DNA of 64,000 nt, from positions 1,860,001 through 1,924,000 of the forward strand of contig NZ_JACHJC010000001.1 of the NCBI RefSeq assembly GCF_014203425.1. Direction: 5' to 3'. Below are positions 1 through 8,115 of this stretch, piece by piece. Positions within the stretch are counted from its first letter, which is position 1; each line of letters begins with the position of its first letter. The notes below the pieces were generated by a model. That model worked only from the letters and a program-made list of their open reading frames with translations, was not told where the DNA came from and made no database searches. This DNA comes from Micromonospora echinospora (GTDB lineage Bacteria; Actinomycetota; Actinomycetes; Mycobacteriales; Micromonosporaceae). The position numbers and the translations under genes were made by a program.

Positions 1-455
1 GTGGTGAACGTGCTGGTGCCCTGGTACGGCTGGCCGTCCTTGCCGGTCCCGGTGACAGTGGCGGTGTACTTCGCGCCGTACTTCAGCGCGGCCGACGGCA
101 CCCAGCTGGAGCCGTCCCGCCGCATCCGTCCGGCGACGTTGGTGCCGTCGGCGGTGGCGAGCACCACCTTCGACACGGTGCCGCCGCCCGGGATGCGGGC
201 GCTGATCTCGGTGCTGACCGGCCGGCTCGCCGCGCCGTCGGCCGGGCTCACCGTCAGCGCCGCGGCGGCGGCGCCCTCGCTCGGGGCGGCGCTCGGCTCC
301 GCGGGCGCCGAGGACGAGACGCCACCGACCTGCTGCTGGCCGGGCTCGAACGCCGGCTTCTTCCCCTCGTCGCCGCCGCCGCACCCGGTAAGTGCCAGCG
401 ACGCCGTGAGGACCAGGACGCCCACCGTCGCCCCGGCCCGCGAGAACCTGCCCAT
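1..455 (-). CDS. L,D-transpeptidase-type lipoprotein, 5' part (partial)
   Basis: The reading frame begins at an ATG and runs off the left edge of the window, so only about the first 151 residues are seen. The N-terminus is a lipoprotein signal: positive residues, a hydrophobic stretch, then the lipobox L-T-G-C with the cysteine at residue 25, followed by a glycine-rich linker. From about residue 70 the sequence resembles the bacterial Ig-like domain (V-S-P-A-D-G, then alternating beta strands) that precedes the YkuD catalytic domain in actinobacterial L,D-transpeptidases, which make 3-3 cross-links in peptidoglycan. The catalytic SHGC region lies outside the window, so the enzymatic role is inferred from the N-terminal architecture. 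Confidence 0.82.
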   Translation of the reverse strand, partial: MGRFSRAGATVGVLVLTASLALTGCGGGDEGKKPAFEPGQQQVGGVSSSAPAEPSAAPSEGAAAAALTVSPADGAASRPVSTEISARIPGGGTVSKVVLATADGTNVAGRMRRDGSSWVPSAALKYGAKYTATVTGTGKDGQPYQGTSTFT

Positions 456-592
456 GCCCACCCCTGTCCTCACATGCCTGGCGGACATCGTGCCGTATCG
501 ACGCCATCTGACCCGCCCTCGTGTCCAAATCTTTGACCGTTTTGACCGGTTTCGCCGGTTAAGCTCGACCGAAGGGTGGACCCGGTATCGGA

Positions 593-621
593 TTGGAACC
601 CGGCTCCGCGGGCGTGCTAAT
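593..621 (+). promoter_or_regulatory. Promoter of tRNA-Lys
   Basis: TTGGAA (593-598) and GCTAAT (616-621) are separated by 17 bp and lie about 20 bp upstream of the tRNA. The GCGTGCTAA block and the following CCCGTTGTCAGCGA leader are also found upstream of the second tRNA-Lys copy at 32056, which supports a conserved tRNA promoter. Confidence 0.6.
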
Positions 622-641
622 CTTCTTCCCGTTGTCAGCGA

Positions 642-717
642 GCGCCGCTAGCTCAACTGGCAGAGCAGCGGACTCTTAATCCGCGGGTTCGGGGTTCGAG
701 TCCCTGGCGGCGCACCA
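642..717 (+). tRNA. tRNA-Lys (anticodon CTT)
   Basis: The acceptor arms GCGCCGC (642-648) and GCGGCGC (707-713) pair perfectly. The anticodon stem GCGGA/TCCGC (668-672/680-684) encloses the loop CTCTTAA with anticodon CTT. The T-arm carries GGTTCGAGTCC. The discriminator is A714 and CCA is encoded at 715-717. The 3' half is the attachment site of the element that follows, so the gene stays intact after integration. Confidence 0.97.
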
Positions 718-729
718 ACGAGCAAGGCC
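671..729 (+). repeat. Left attachment site (attL core)
   Basis: These 59 bp are identical to 26394-26452. The repeat starts in the tRNA anticodon stem, includes the anticodon loop, T-arm, acceptor 3' strand and CCA, and runs 12 bp beyond. This is the standard geometry for tyrosine-recombinase integration into the 3' half of a tRNA gene. Confidence 0.93.
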
Positions 730-765
730 TTGACCTGGTGATTCACACTGGGCCAGGGCCTTTTT
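724..765 (+). terminator. Terminator after tRNA-Lys (element-supplied)
   Basis: AAGGCC (724-729) pairs with GGCCTT (757-762), with an internal bulge, and a T-run follows (761-765). Because it lies to the right of the attachment core, this terminator belongs to the element and replaces the host one, a similar copy of which remains after the right repeat at 26447. Confidence 0.55.
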
Positions 766-1092
766 CGTGTCTGCGTCTGGATCGTGGTAGCTCGGCGGGT
801 GCTCGGGAGCCGATGGACCGGAGCGGCGTCCGTGGGACATGGCGGGGTGCTTCGGACGCCGGTCGATGGCTGCGGCGTGGGATGGTCGGGCAGCCGGGGG
901 TTGCGGCTATCGGTGGTGCAGGATCGGTTCGGTGGGCGGTTCCCGAAGGGGATCGGAGCCGGGGTCCGGCGATCTTGATAGAACCCGGTATGCCGGATCT
1001 GCGGCTTCCGTCATCAGCTCTTCGGCTGATTCGGTGAACAGTGATCATGGAAAACGTCTCACAAACCCCGTTTTGAGGGTGCGGGAGTTCCC
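766..1092. other. Left-end non-coding stretch of the element
   Basis: About 330 bp with no convincing gene on either strand. The short open frames here lack ribosome binding sites and recognisable domains. Near the right edge a small inverted motif (AAAACG, 1050-1055, and CGTTTT, 1069-1074) lies 20 to 40 bp upstream of the next gene. The stretch probably contains the attP arm and the promoter of the first Replic_Relax gene. Confidence 0.4.
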
Positions 1093-1998
1093 TTGGGACG
1101 TCATCGCGGTGCCGGATCGCCGGGATGGTGCGGAGTCGCCGGGGTGGGGAATCATCGATGGGTGGCCGGTGGTCGTGAGCTGTCGCCTCGGCGGTGGCGG
1201 ATCCTGTCGTTCCTGGCATTGCACGGCTGGGCCACCACGAGCGACATCGCGGTGGTGGCGGGGGTGCCGCGGTTGACCGCACATCGGGACCTCACCGGGT
1301 TGCACACCATGGGCCTGGTGGGCCGGGAGCGGTCGGCGGAGGACCGGGCGCATGCCTGGTGGTACAGGATCACCGGGGAGGGGACCGAGCTGCTGGATCG
1401 TGATCTCGTCTTGTCGGGGCGGCCGGTGCCGTTGCGTCTGGGGCAGCGGGACTGGGGTGCGGCGCACTACCTGCTGTTCCTGCCGCTGCTCGCGGTGTCA
1501 CGCCAGGATCCCGCCCGGTGTGGGCTGTTCCAGTGGTTGACTACTTTGGACACGTCGGTGTGGCTGCGGGAGCGTGGCTTGGCGAATCTGCGTGCTGACG
1601 GGTACGGCGTGTGGCTGCAGGACGGCCGGTGTCTGCGGTTCCTGGTGCACGTCGATCCCGGCCCGGTTGGTGAGGTGATCGCCGAACGGGAGCGGTCAAC
1701 TCTCGGACTCGGTGCTGTTCTGGCTGGCTATCGGCGCACTGACCCGGTCTTGCCGGTCGGCGTGGTGCTGGTCATCGCTCGGGACGCGGAACGGGAGGCC
1801 AACCTGCTCGCTGATCTGGTGAGCCGGCCGCTGCGGGCGCCGATCGCGATTACCACCGTCGACCTGTTGCACCACCACCGGCCGCACGAGCAGGTGTGGC
1901 GGATCCCGGCGGCGGGCACCGCACGTCACCGGCTGATCGACATCCCTCCTCCATCTGGAGCCTTCCCGGTTGATTCGAAGGTAGTTGGGCCAAAGTAG
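1093..1998 (+). CDS. Replication-relaxation family protein, copy 1
   Basis: A 301-residue protein with an N-terminal winged-helix region (about residues 30-95: L-S-P-R-R-W-R-I-L, then T-S-D-I-A-V-V-A-G-V and H-R-D-L-T-G-L) and a mixed alpha/beta C-terminal part with a W-x-R-I-P motif. This layout matches the Replic_Relax (PF13814) proteins carried by actinomycete plasmids and integrative elements, where they are thought to act in replication or DNA processing. The start is uncertain: a TTG at 1093 has a GGGAG-like site upstream, and a GTG at 1162 is the alternative. The element carries a second, divergent member at 12189, so this one may belong to an older or nested element. Confidence 0.7.
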   Translation: MGRHRGAGSPGWCGVAGVGNHRWVAGGRELSPRRWRILSFLALHGWATTSDIAVVAGVPRLTAHRDLTGLHTMGLVGRERSAEDRAHAWWYRITGEGTELLDRDLVLSGRPVPLRLGQRDWGAAHYLLFLPLLAVSRQDPARCGLFQWLTTLDTSVWLRERGLANLRADGYGVWLQDGRCLRFLVHVDPGPVGEVIAERERSTLGLGAVLAGYRRTDPVLPVGVVLVIARDAEREANLLADLVSRPLRAPIAITTVDLLHHHRPHEQVWRIPAAGTARHRLIDIPPPSGAFPVDSKVVGPK

Positions 1999-2105
1999 TT
2001 GAATGCGTGGGAGCCGCCATGGGTCGGGCACCCTGAGGAGCAAGCATCGGCCGTATGGTGTATCCGCTTCTGCCGAAAGTAGTGCATCCCGTAAGGCGGT
2101 GTCTC

Positions 2106-2310
2106 AGTTGGTGATCTTCGTGAGTCGGCGGTGGCAAATGAGGGTCGCGGCGAGGTTGATAAAGGCGTGAAATGATCGGCTTAGCGTTCTTACCGGCGGG
2201 CCAGGCGGCGGTAGTCGGTGGGTCAGGACAGCCACGACTCGAGGCCTTTGCAGGCGATCCACACGGCGATGCCACGGCAGCGGACGACCTCGGCCGACCC
2301 GCTCATGTGA
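2106..2310 (-). pseudogene. IS5-type transposase, C-terminal remnant
   Basis: Read on the minus strand, the fragments R-G-I-A-V-W-I-A-C-K-G-L-E-S, D-Y-R-R-L-A-R-R and A-F-I-N-L-A-A-T-L-I-C-H-R-R-L-T-K match the C-terminal end of IS5-family DDE transposases (R-I-A-R-K-G-I-E-S-S, Y-R-R-L, A-F-L-x-L-A-A). They fall in different frames and are interrupted by stops, and the block between G-L-E-S and the Y-R-R-L segment is deleted. This is a decayed insertion sequence between the first Replic_Relax gene and the KAP NTPase, and explains the roughly 330-bp gap without an intact gene. Confidence 0.6.
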
Positions 2311-2325
2311 AGGGCCAACGCACTA

Positions 2326-5300
2326 TTAGGGCGCGGGGTCCCACATGTCCAGGATCGCCTGCTCGTGGTGCCGGTACCCGGCCTCGCTCAGCCAGTCCCG
2401 CAACGCCGCAGCCGCGATATCGCGGGACCCGGATCGGTACTGGTAGACCTTGAAGTACTGATTACGGACGGCAGTGCCTCGCCGCGGGTAGATACTGAGG
2501 TCGACGACCGCGGGGAGTCCTTCGGCGGTTGTCAGTGACAGGTGCAGGAGCGCGGTTTCGGGTGGAGGCGACTGGTCGTCGAGCTGCATCCACAGCGCTT
2601 TCGCCGTCTGCGCGCACCGGACGAGCGCGTCAGTGAGCTCAAACAGGCCATGCAGGGTGAACGCTGCGGGGAGGGGCACGACGCGGGCCCGTGCCTCCGC
2701 GGGTCGGTGCCGTTCGTCGAGTTCGGCCAGGTGGAATCCGATGCCGACAGTGAGCAGCAGCGACTGCTGGCTTGGGCTCTGCGCGGCGTGGCCCGTGATG
2801 AGTTGGGCGCCGACCCTGACCGGCAATGCCTGACGCATGCCAAGCGCGCCCGGCGTAGCGGCCCGGGCACCGGACTGAGCGGTGGTGTAGTGGCGACCGT
2901 TAGCGTCGCTGATGGCCCAGGGTTCGGCGGCTATGCCCCAGTCCGAGTGGCGCGCCCGGAGCCAGCCGCTGATCGGTGCGCTTCGCATCGCGGCGAGGAG
3001 GATTTCTTCACGTGTACCGGCTGGGGGACCCCATCCGTTGTGAGCGCCCGTAGGAGTTTCGTCACCTGCGGGCAGCAGCACGGCGACCTGCAGCGTCAGA
3101 TCGAGCGGTTCACCTCCATCGTTCATCAACGACGGACGATGGTTGGTGAAGGGGTGGCGTTGCTCCTCGGGCGGGGCCGGCAGCAGCCTTCCCGGTTCTG
3201 TGATGCCGGCGTCGAGTGCCTCGATGAGGGCGCTGGCGGCGAACCGGCGCCGGTTCGCCCACGACACGTCGGCGCGGTCGAGAGCGCCGGGCCGAGTGCC
3301 CGCCGCGGCACTGTCCAGTTGCGCCCGCGCCGCGGAGATGCGGTGGCGTCCGATACGCCCCAGGAACGCCGCCTTGTCGAACCCACTGATGCGGGTGTGA
3401 GTGCCGGTGGACGTGAACGCGACCTCGATGTCGACAAGTCGGGCCGCGAGATCCGCGACTGGCAGACCATCGTTGACGGCGGCGGTGATCCGCCGGTCGA
3501 CGTCCGCGTCGCCGAAGGCCGATTCCAGCCGGGAGATGTATAGGCTCACCGGCTCGATGGGTGCGGTGTCGCCAAGACACGTGTGCTCCTGGACCCGCGC
3601 CCACGCCGCTTCGTACGTGGCCTGAACGACGTCCGCAAGCCACGACGAGCCGGGAGGTTGGGCGGCGAGATTCGCGATGGTGGCGTCGGCCGGCTCGGGG
3701 ACCGCCATCCGGATCGCATTCAACAAGTACGGCAGCAGACCAGGATCGCCCAGTGCGGTTGGGGGCAGCGGCTTGCCGTCGGCCTGTTGCAGCAGCGCCG
3801 CGAGCCAGACGGTGGCTTCCTCGTCGGGACCGAACCCGCCCGCCGCGGGACCGCGAAGGTGGTCGAACTGGTCGAGCACGTACGGGATTACCGCGGCGGC
3901 CTCGCTACCGGACAGCTCCGCGGACAGGGACGCGGCCCGGCGGAGCGTCCGGGCCGCCCTGGAGCACGCCTGGGCGTCGGTGAGGTCGGGTCGCAATGCC
4001 GCGGTGAGGTCCTCGGTCGCCACGCCACGGCGTCCATCGGCCAACTCCCGGATCGCCTGGGCGAGGCTACCGTCACTGATCTCGTCGATGATTGAGGTCA
4101 GAGCGAAGTACCGCTCGGTGTAGTCGGGGTCGCTGACCCGCCGTTGCCCGCGCCTCCGGTGCTGGGCCACTGTCGATCTCACCGGGTCAGTGGTCAGACG
4201 CGGGAAGAGCCGTTGCAGGGCGTCCGCGACCCGACCGGTGTGCGCGGCCGGAACGTCGAGCTGGGCCAGCGCCTCTTCGTCGAATTCGGGGCGGCGCCGG
4301 CTCGGCTCGGCGATTTCGGTGGCGTCGACGAGCGCGGTGCGATGCATGGCGATGGCCTGGTATAGGCGCGGGTAGGTGATCCGCAGGAACGTCAGGGTGA
4401 TGAAATCGACAAAGTCGACCTCGGAGGCGCCGACCAGCGGCAGGTAGATGTCGACCTGGGTGAGCAGCCGGGCCACGCTGCGCGGCTCGGTCAGTACCCG
4501 CAGCAGCAGCGCCTCACGCTCTTCGACCAGGCGGCGTTGGGCGTCCTCGCTCAGCGACGCAGACGCCCGGCCGAGCGCGCCAGCGCAGCCGGTGTTGAAC
4601 AGCGACTCAGCGTGCTCCAGACGGACCGGCGGCTGCTCGAGGCGTAACGTGACGATCTTCTCCAGGAACGCGACGGCCCGGGCGCCGTGCTTGTCGGCGA
4701 TCGGGGTCGTGGACAACACGTCGAGGACGGTCTGCTGGTCATAGGCGAGGACGTAGTGCACGTGCGGCAGCCGGCCAAGCACCCGCACAGCCCGGAATAC
4801 CGCCAGGAGTTGCTCGGGCTGCAGCCGGTCGACGTCGTCGATGACGACCAACGTCGGGCGGGCCAGCGCGAGCAGCGCGTCGCGGACCTGGTCCGCCTGT
4901 TCGCCAAGGGTCGTTCCCTGGTCGGTAAGCCGCTGTATGGCCTCGTTGGCCATCGCGGTCGCGGCGCTACCGACCACCGGCACCATCGACAGCGCTGGCG
5001 TGGCCAAGGCGCCGTACCGGGAAAGTTGTTGCCGGACCCTCGTGCCGGCGCTGGCCTTCTCCGGCACCGCGGCGCGGATCGCGCCGAGCAGCTCGGTGAC
5101 GACCGCGTCAGGACCGGACAACGCCCACGGGTTGATCCAAGTGACGCCCCACCGGTCAGGATTGAGATTCGCCACGATCATCCGGATCGTGCTGGTCTTA
5201 CCGCTGCCCCACGGGCCGACCAACCCGACCACCGTGCTGCTCGGCCGGGAGCCGATCTGGTCAAGCAGGGCGACCGCGCGTGACACGAACGGGCCGCGCC

Positions 5301-5376
5301 CGAACAGGTCCTCGCCCGGCTCGTCGATCGGGTCGTCGACCCACCAGCTGCCGTCGGGCAGGCCGGACACCGCCAT
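2326..5376 (-). CDS. KAP-family P-loop NTPase
   Basis: The protein has 1016 residues. The ATG at 5376 is chosen because GGAGGTGG precedes it at good distance. Walker A is G-P-W-G-S-G-K-T (residues 54-61) and Walker B is L-V-V-I-D-D-V-D (about 176-183). Between them lies a small hydrophobic stretch (about 120-143), as in KAP NTPases, where insertions between the Walker motifs often carry membrane helices. The long C-terminal region has no domain I recognise. KAP NTPases in bacteria occur on plasmids, phages and defence islands; a role in defence is therefore plausible but inferred. The gene stands alone on the minus strand, between an IS remnant and a divergent YdcF-like gene. Confidence 0.85.
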   Translation of the reverse strand: MAVSGLPDGSWWVDDPIDEPGEDLFGRGPFVSRAVALLDQIGSRPSSTVVGLVGPWGSGKTSTIRMIVANLNPDRWGVTWINPWALSGPDAVVTELLGAIRAAVPEKASAGTRVRQQLSRYGALATPALSMVPVVGSAATAMANEAIQRLTDQGTTLGEQADQVRDALLALARPTLVVIDDVDRLQPEQLLAVFRAVRVLGRLPHVHYVLAYDQQTVLDVLSTTPIADKHGARAVAFLEKIVTLRLEQPPVRLEHAESLFNTGCAGALGRASASLSEDAQRRLVEEREALLLRVLTEPRSVARLLTQVDIYLPLVGASEVDFVDFITLTFLRITYPRLYQAIAMHRTALVDATEIAEPSRRRPEFDEEALAQLDVPAAHTGRVADALQRLFPRLTTDPVRSTVAQHRRRGQRRVSDPDYTERYFALTSIIDEISDGSLAQAIRELADGRRGVATEDLTAALRPDLTDAQACSRAARTLRRAASLSAELSGSEAAAVIPYVLDQFDHLRGPAAGGFGPDEEATVWLAALLQQADGKPLPPTALGDPGLLPYLLNAIRMAVPEPADATIANLAAQPPGSSWLADVVQATYEAAWARVQEHTCLGDTAPIEPVSLYISRLESAFGDADVDRRITAAVNDGLPVADLAARLVDIEVAFTSTGTHTRISGFDKAAFLGRIGRHRISAARAQLDSAAAGTRPGALDRADVSWANRRRFAASALIEALDAGITEPGRLLPAPPEEQRHPFTNHRPSLMNDGGEPLDLTLQVAVLLPAGDETPTGAHNGWGPPAGTREEILLAAMRSAPISGWLRARHSDWGIAAEPWAISDANGRHYTTAQSGARAATPGALGMRQALPVRVGAQLITGHAAQSPSQQSLLLTVGIGFHLAELDERHRPAEARARVVPLPAAFTLHGLFELTDALVRCAQTAKALWMQLDDQSPPPETALLHLSLTTAEGLPAVVDLSIYPRRGTAVRNQYFKVYQYRSGSRDIAAAALRDWLSEAGYRHHEQAILDMWDPAP

Positions 5377-5603
5377 TCGCCAGCCACCTCCAAAGCCGCG
5401 GCCAGCGTACCGAACCGACGCTCCCACAACGCATTTGGCGCAAGATCACATGCACGGATCTGCCGCAGATCGCGCGGCTCGCTTCGTGCTCGGTGCGGCC
5501 ATCCGCGAGGCCGGCGAGAGGGCGTTGTGGGTTCAGGTACGCGAGTTGGCGCCGACGGAGGGAGCGGCTGCCGATCGCGCTGCTGGTGTCGGCTCTGCCT
5601 GCC

Positions 5604-5673
5604 CTACGCTGACGCAATGAGGGAACGGGGCGTGAATCAAACTCCGGCGCTTGCCCTACCTGGCGGGCGTTGA
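5604..5673 (+). other. Leaderless promoter and 18-codon leader ORF before the YdcF-like gene
   Basis: A TACGCT -10 box (5604-5609) lies 7 bp before an ATG at 5617, the spacing of actinobacterial leaderless transcripts. That ATG opens an 18-codon frame whose TGA (5671-5673) overlaps the ATG of the YdcF-like gene as TGATG. The arrangement suggests coupled translation from a short leader peptide. It is a prediction from spacing alone. Confidence 0.35.
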
Positions 5674-6347
5674 TGGATCGGCAGGCCGCGGTGCCGACTC
5701 ACGTGCTCCCGAACGAGGTCCGGGCTGACGTGGAGACGCTGTGGCGATACCACGACATGCACCACGAGCTGCGCCCGTGCGACGTGGGCATCGGCTTGGG
5801 CAGCCATGACCTCGGCGTTGCGGTGGTCGCAACGCGGCTGTTTCAAGCAGGGCTGTTCCCGTGGATCGTTTTCACCGGGGCGAACGCCCCGACAACGATC
5901 GAGCGGTTCCCCCGCGGCGAGGCGGTGCACTATCGCGAGTACGCGGTTGAGCAGGGTGTGCCGGCGGAGTCCATTCTCGTGGAGCCGCGTGCCACGAACA
6001 CCGCCGAGAACATCGAGTACTCCCGCGCGCTCCTGATCGAACGACAGATTCCCGTGCGGTCGGTGCTGATCATGTCGCGGCCCTACCAGCAGCGCCGGGC
6101 CTACGCCACCTGCAAGCTGATGTGGCCGGAGATCGATGTGGTGTGCGCCTCAAACCCGCTCGAGCTGGACGACTACGTGCGCAGCATCGGCGACCCGCGG
6201 CGGGTGGTGGACATGCTGGTGGGCGACACGCAGCGGATCGAGGTGTACGCCGAGCGCGGGTTCGCGATCCCGCAGGAGATGCCGGACGAGGTGCGGGCGG
6301 CCTTCGAGCGCCTGGTGGCGGCTGGCTACACGAGCCGGTTGATCTGA
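5673..6347 (+). CDS. YdcF/DUF218-family protein
   Basis: The protein has 224 residues. It shows the DUF218 fold signature: G-L-G-S-H-D near residue 40, F-T-G-A after a hydrophobic strand, the E-P-R-A-T-N-T-A-E-N-I motif near residue 110, then a strand ending M-S-R-P-Y-Q-Q-R-R-A. No transmembrane helix is present, unlike SanA/YdcF proteins anchored in membranes, so a cytoplasmic form is likely. The family binds nucleotide-like ligands and its reaction is not settled. It is the only plus-strand gene between the KAP NTPase and the regulator gene; its stop is 6 bp from the end of the convergent XRE gene. Confidence 0.8.
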   Translation: MDRQAAVPTHVLPNEVRADVETLWRYHDMHHELRPCDVGIGLGSHDLGVAVVATRLFQAGLFPWIVFTGANAPTTIERFPRGEAVHYREYAVEQGVPAESILVEPRATNTAENIEYSRALLIERQIPVRSVLIMSRPYQQRRAYATCKLMWPEIDVVCASNPLELDDYVRSIGDPRRVVDMLVGDTQRIEVYAERGFAIPQEMPDEVRAAFERLVAAGYTSRLI

Positions 6348-6353
6348 GTCCAG

Positions 6354-7580
6354 TTACCAGCGGGGGCCTCCCGTCCGGACGCCCATTCGGTCGCTGAGTT
6401 CGACGGCCAGTCGTGGTGGCCGGGGGCGGGTGAGGATGTCTCGGACGAGGTCGCGGGAGAGCCGGTGGTAGCGGACCTGGTCGGGGCCGATGACCTCGGC
6501 GTCCAGGAGTGCGGCGAGGGCGTCGTCGATGCGGTTCCACCGTGCGAGGGCTCGGGCGGTTTCGATGGCGTGCCGAACCTGCCGCTCGACGGGCACGGTG
6601 CTGGTGTCGAGTGGGGCGCCGATGGCGATGGCGCGTTGCACGTCACCGAGTTCCATCGCCACGGTCGTCTTGTGGATTGACACGTTGGTCGGCCCGAACG
6701 CGGTCCACACGTGGTTGCCGTCGGCGCCGAGCCGCTGTGCGGCGGCGTCGGCCTCGGTGATGTGGGTGTCGGCGGAGGCGCGGTCGTCGTCTCGGGCGGC
6801 GGCCAGCGCGCAGACGAGGTGCAGGCTGCCGTAGACCGACAGCAGCTGCGGAGTCGGCTTGGCGAGCCGGGGTTCCAGGAACTGTGCCGCCGTGGCGGCG
6901 AGGCCGCGGGCTTGGGCGTATTCACCGATGGATGCCAGTGAGTGGGCGGCGGAGCGGCTGAGTGAGCCGATGACGACGTGGTCGTGGCTGGCGTTGGCTG
7001 CGGCTAGGCCTCGGCTGGCGGCGGTCCACGCGAGGTCGCCTTCGCCGAGTTTGGTGAGGAACAGCGCGGCGAGTTGGTGGGCGTAGGCGGTCATCGCATG
7101 TGCGCGCTGGCCGTCGTGTCCGTCGTACGCCTCGGTGGCGGTGAGGCAGTCGTGGATGAGGTAGGGCAGCCGGCGGGCGAGGGTGCCGTACCGGGAGTGC
7201 TGGTAGGCGGTCCAGATCTCGGCGACGTCGTTCTCGATCTCGCGCAGGGCCGGGGCCTCGACGTCCCCGGTGCTGGCAAGGGCCGGCGCGAGGTGACGAT
7301 AGTCGTGAAGCGCGGCCCGCAAGGCCGGGATCGTTTCGCGTCCGGAGTCGTCCGACCACTCGAACAGGCGCGGTGTACCGATGAGGTCGCCGAGGGATAC
7401 GTCGAGGGCCTTGGCGATGGCGCGGATGACCGACAGCCGGTCCAGGTCGGCCCGGTTCGTCTCGACCTTGCGTAACCACTCCTGCGTCTTGCCGACCAGA
7501 CCGGCCAGCACCTCCTGGGAGAGTCCTCGCCGACGCCGGTAGAAGGCGACGCGCTGGCCGATCGTCATGTCGTCCGTCAT
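6354..7580 (-). CDS. XRE-family regulator with TPR-like sensor domain
   Basis: The protein has 408 residues. An N-terminal HTH_3 domain (about residues 5-62: Q-R-V-A-F-Y-R-R-R-R-G-L-S-Q-E-V-L-A, then Q-E-W-L-R-K-V-E) is followed by a long alpha-helical region rich in A-x-x-x-A-R-A pairs, as in the TPR-bearing Cro/C1 regulators of actinomycetes that often respond to peptides. The gene is divergent from the RiPP operon and shares a 165-bp intergenic region with a perfect 10-bp inverted repeat, so it very likely controls that operon. ATG at 7580 is chosen over a GTG-less upstream extension; ATG at 7568 is also possible. Confidence 0.85.
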   Translation of the reverse strand: MTDDMTIGQRVAFYRRRRGLSQEVLAGLVGKTQEWLRKVETNRADLDRLSVIRAIAKALDVSLGDLIGTPRLFEWSDDSGRETIPALRAALHDYRHLAPALASTGDVEAPALREIENDVAEIWTAYQHSRYGTLARRLPYLIHDCLTATEAYDGHDGQRAHAMTAYAHQLAALFLTKLGEGDLAWTAASRGLAAANASHDHVVIGSLSRSAAHSLASIGEYAQARGLAATAAQFLEPRLAKPTPQLLSVYGSLHLVCALAAARDDDRASADTHITEADAAAQRLGADGNHVWTAFGPTNVSIHKTTVAMELGDVQRAIAIGAPLDTSTVPVERQVRHAIETARALARWNRIDDALAALLDAEVIGPDQVRYHRLSRDLVRDILTRPRPPRLAVELSDRMGVRTGGPRW

Positions 7581-7621
7581 CCCTCGCACACCATCACCCT
7601 GCCCGCTGAAGCCCGCCGGAC

Positions 7622-7653
7622 CCGGTACGGATTTTCCCGGTCTTCCGTACCGG
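7622..7653. promoter_or_regulatory. Inverted repeat, candidate XRE operator
   Basis: CCGGTACGGA (7622-7631) and TCCGTACCGG (7644-7653) form a perfect 10-bp inverted repeat with a 12-bp spacer. It lies between the divergent regulator and the RiPP operon. A possible -10 box TACGTT (7661-7666) follows, so the right arm would fall inside the promoter spacer of the operon. Confidence 0.55.
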
Positions 7654-7744
7654 CCGCCCCTACGTTCAGTTCACTTCAGATCACCGGCGTGTGTCGATGC
7701 TGGTGTCAGGGATGACTGACAGGGAGTTGCAGATGGAGGGATCG

Positions 7745-7954
7745 ATGAGCGGCGCACCACACCACGGCTTGGGCCGCTGGTTCGGCCCTTCCGGGAGCGA
7801 ACTGTCTCGGCGCTTTCCCCGCCTGCGTACCGCCATGAGGGCTGCGTGGGTGGGTGATCGGCGGTCTGCTCCCAGCCGCCGTGGTGCGGCGGCGGGCTCG
7901 CCCTTCCCCCGGCGGGCCCGCCGCTCATCGTCCCTGATGGGGGTGGCGGCATGA
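7745..7954 (+). CDS. Small Arg/Ser-rich protein, first gene of the RiPP operon
   Basis: A 69-residue hypothetical protein. ATG at 7745 follows GGAGGG by 4 bp and is preferred over the upstream ATGs at 7697 and 7709. The stop overlaps the next start as ATGA (7951-7954), which shows it is read as the first cistron of the operon. The sequence is rich in Arg, Ser and Gly, with no recognised domain. Function is unknown; its place directly behind the regulated promoter suggests a link with the RiPP system or with its XRE regulator. Confidence 0.5.
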   Translation: MSGAPHHGLGRWFGPSGSELSRRFPRLRTAMRAAWVGDRRSAPSRRGAAAGSPFPRRARRSSSLMGVAA

Positions 7955-8115
7955 CGGTCTACGTCTCGCGTAACGCCATGGCCAGCCAGTCCCGGCGCCC
8001 CGAGCCTAGGGGGACGGCCTCGCCGGGGCAGGTGTGGCCCGCTGATCCGCCGCTGCTCACCTTCGTGTGGCGTCGGCTGTTCGAGCAGCAGGCCCGCGAG
8101 GGCGGTCGCCGGTGA
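7951..8115 (+). CDS. Small hypothetical protein (54 aa) in the RiPP operon
   Basis: The frame runs from ATG 7951 to TGA 8115. It overlaps the preceding gene (ATGA) and the following gene (GTGA, 8112-8115), so translation is coupled on both sides. The C-terminal half has an aromatic motif (V-W-P-A-D-P-P-L-L-T-F-V-W-R-R-L-F-E). I recognise no family. The coupling is the main evidence that it is real. Confidence 0.55.
   Translation: MTVYVSRNAMASQSRRPEPRGTASPGQVWPADPPLLTFVWRRLFEQQAREGGRR

Noticed and set aside
1..651. Long plus-strand ORF of 216 codons at the left edge
   Set aside because: It is antisense to a lipoprotein gene with a clear signal peptide and lipobox and runs into the tRNA promoter region; the opposite strand explains the sequence better.
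2542..5620. Several long plus-strand ORFs opposite the KAP NTPase
   Set aside because: High G+C gives long open frames on the opposite strand. None has a domain, whereas the minus frame has Walker A and B motifs and a ribosome binding site.
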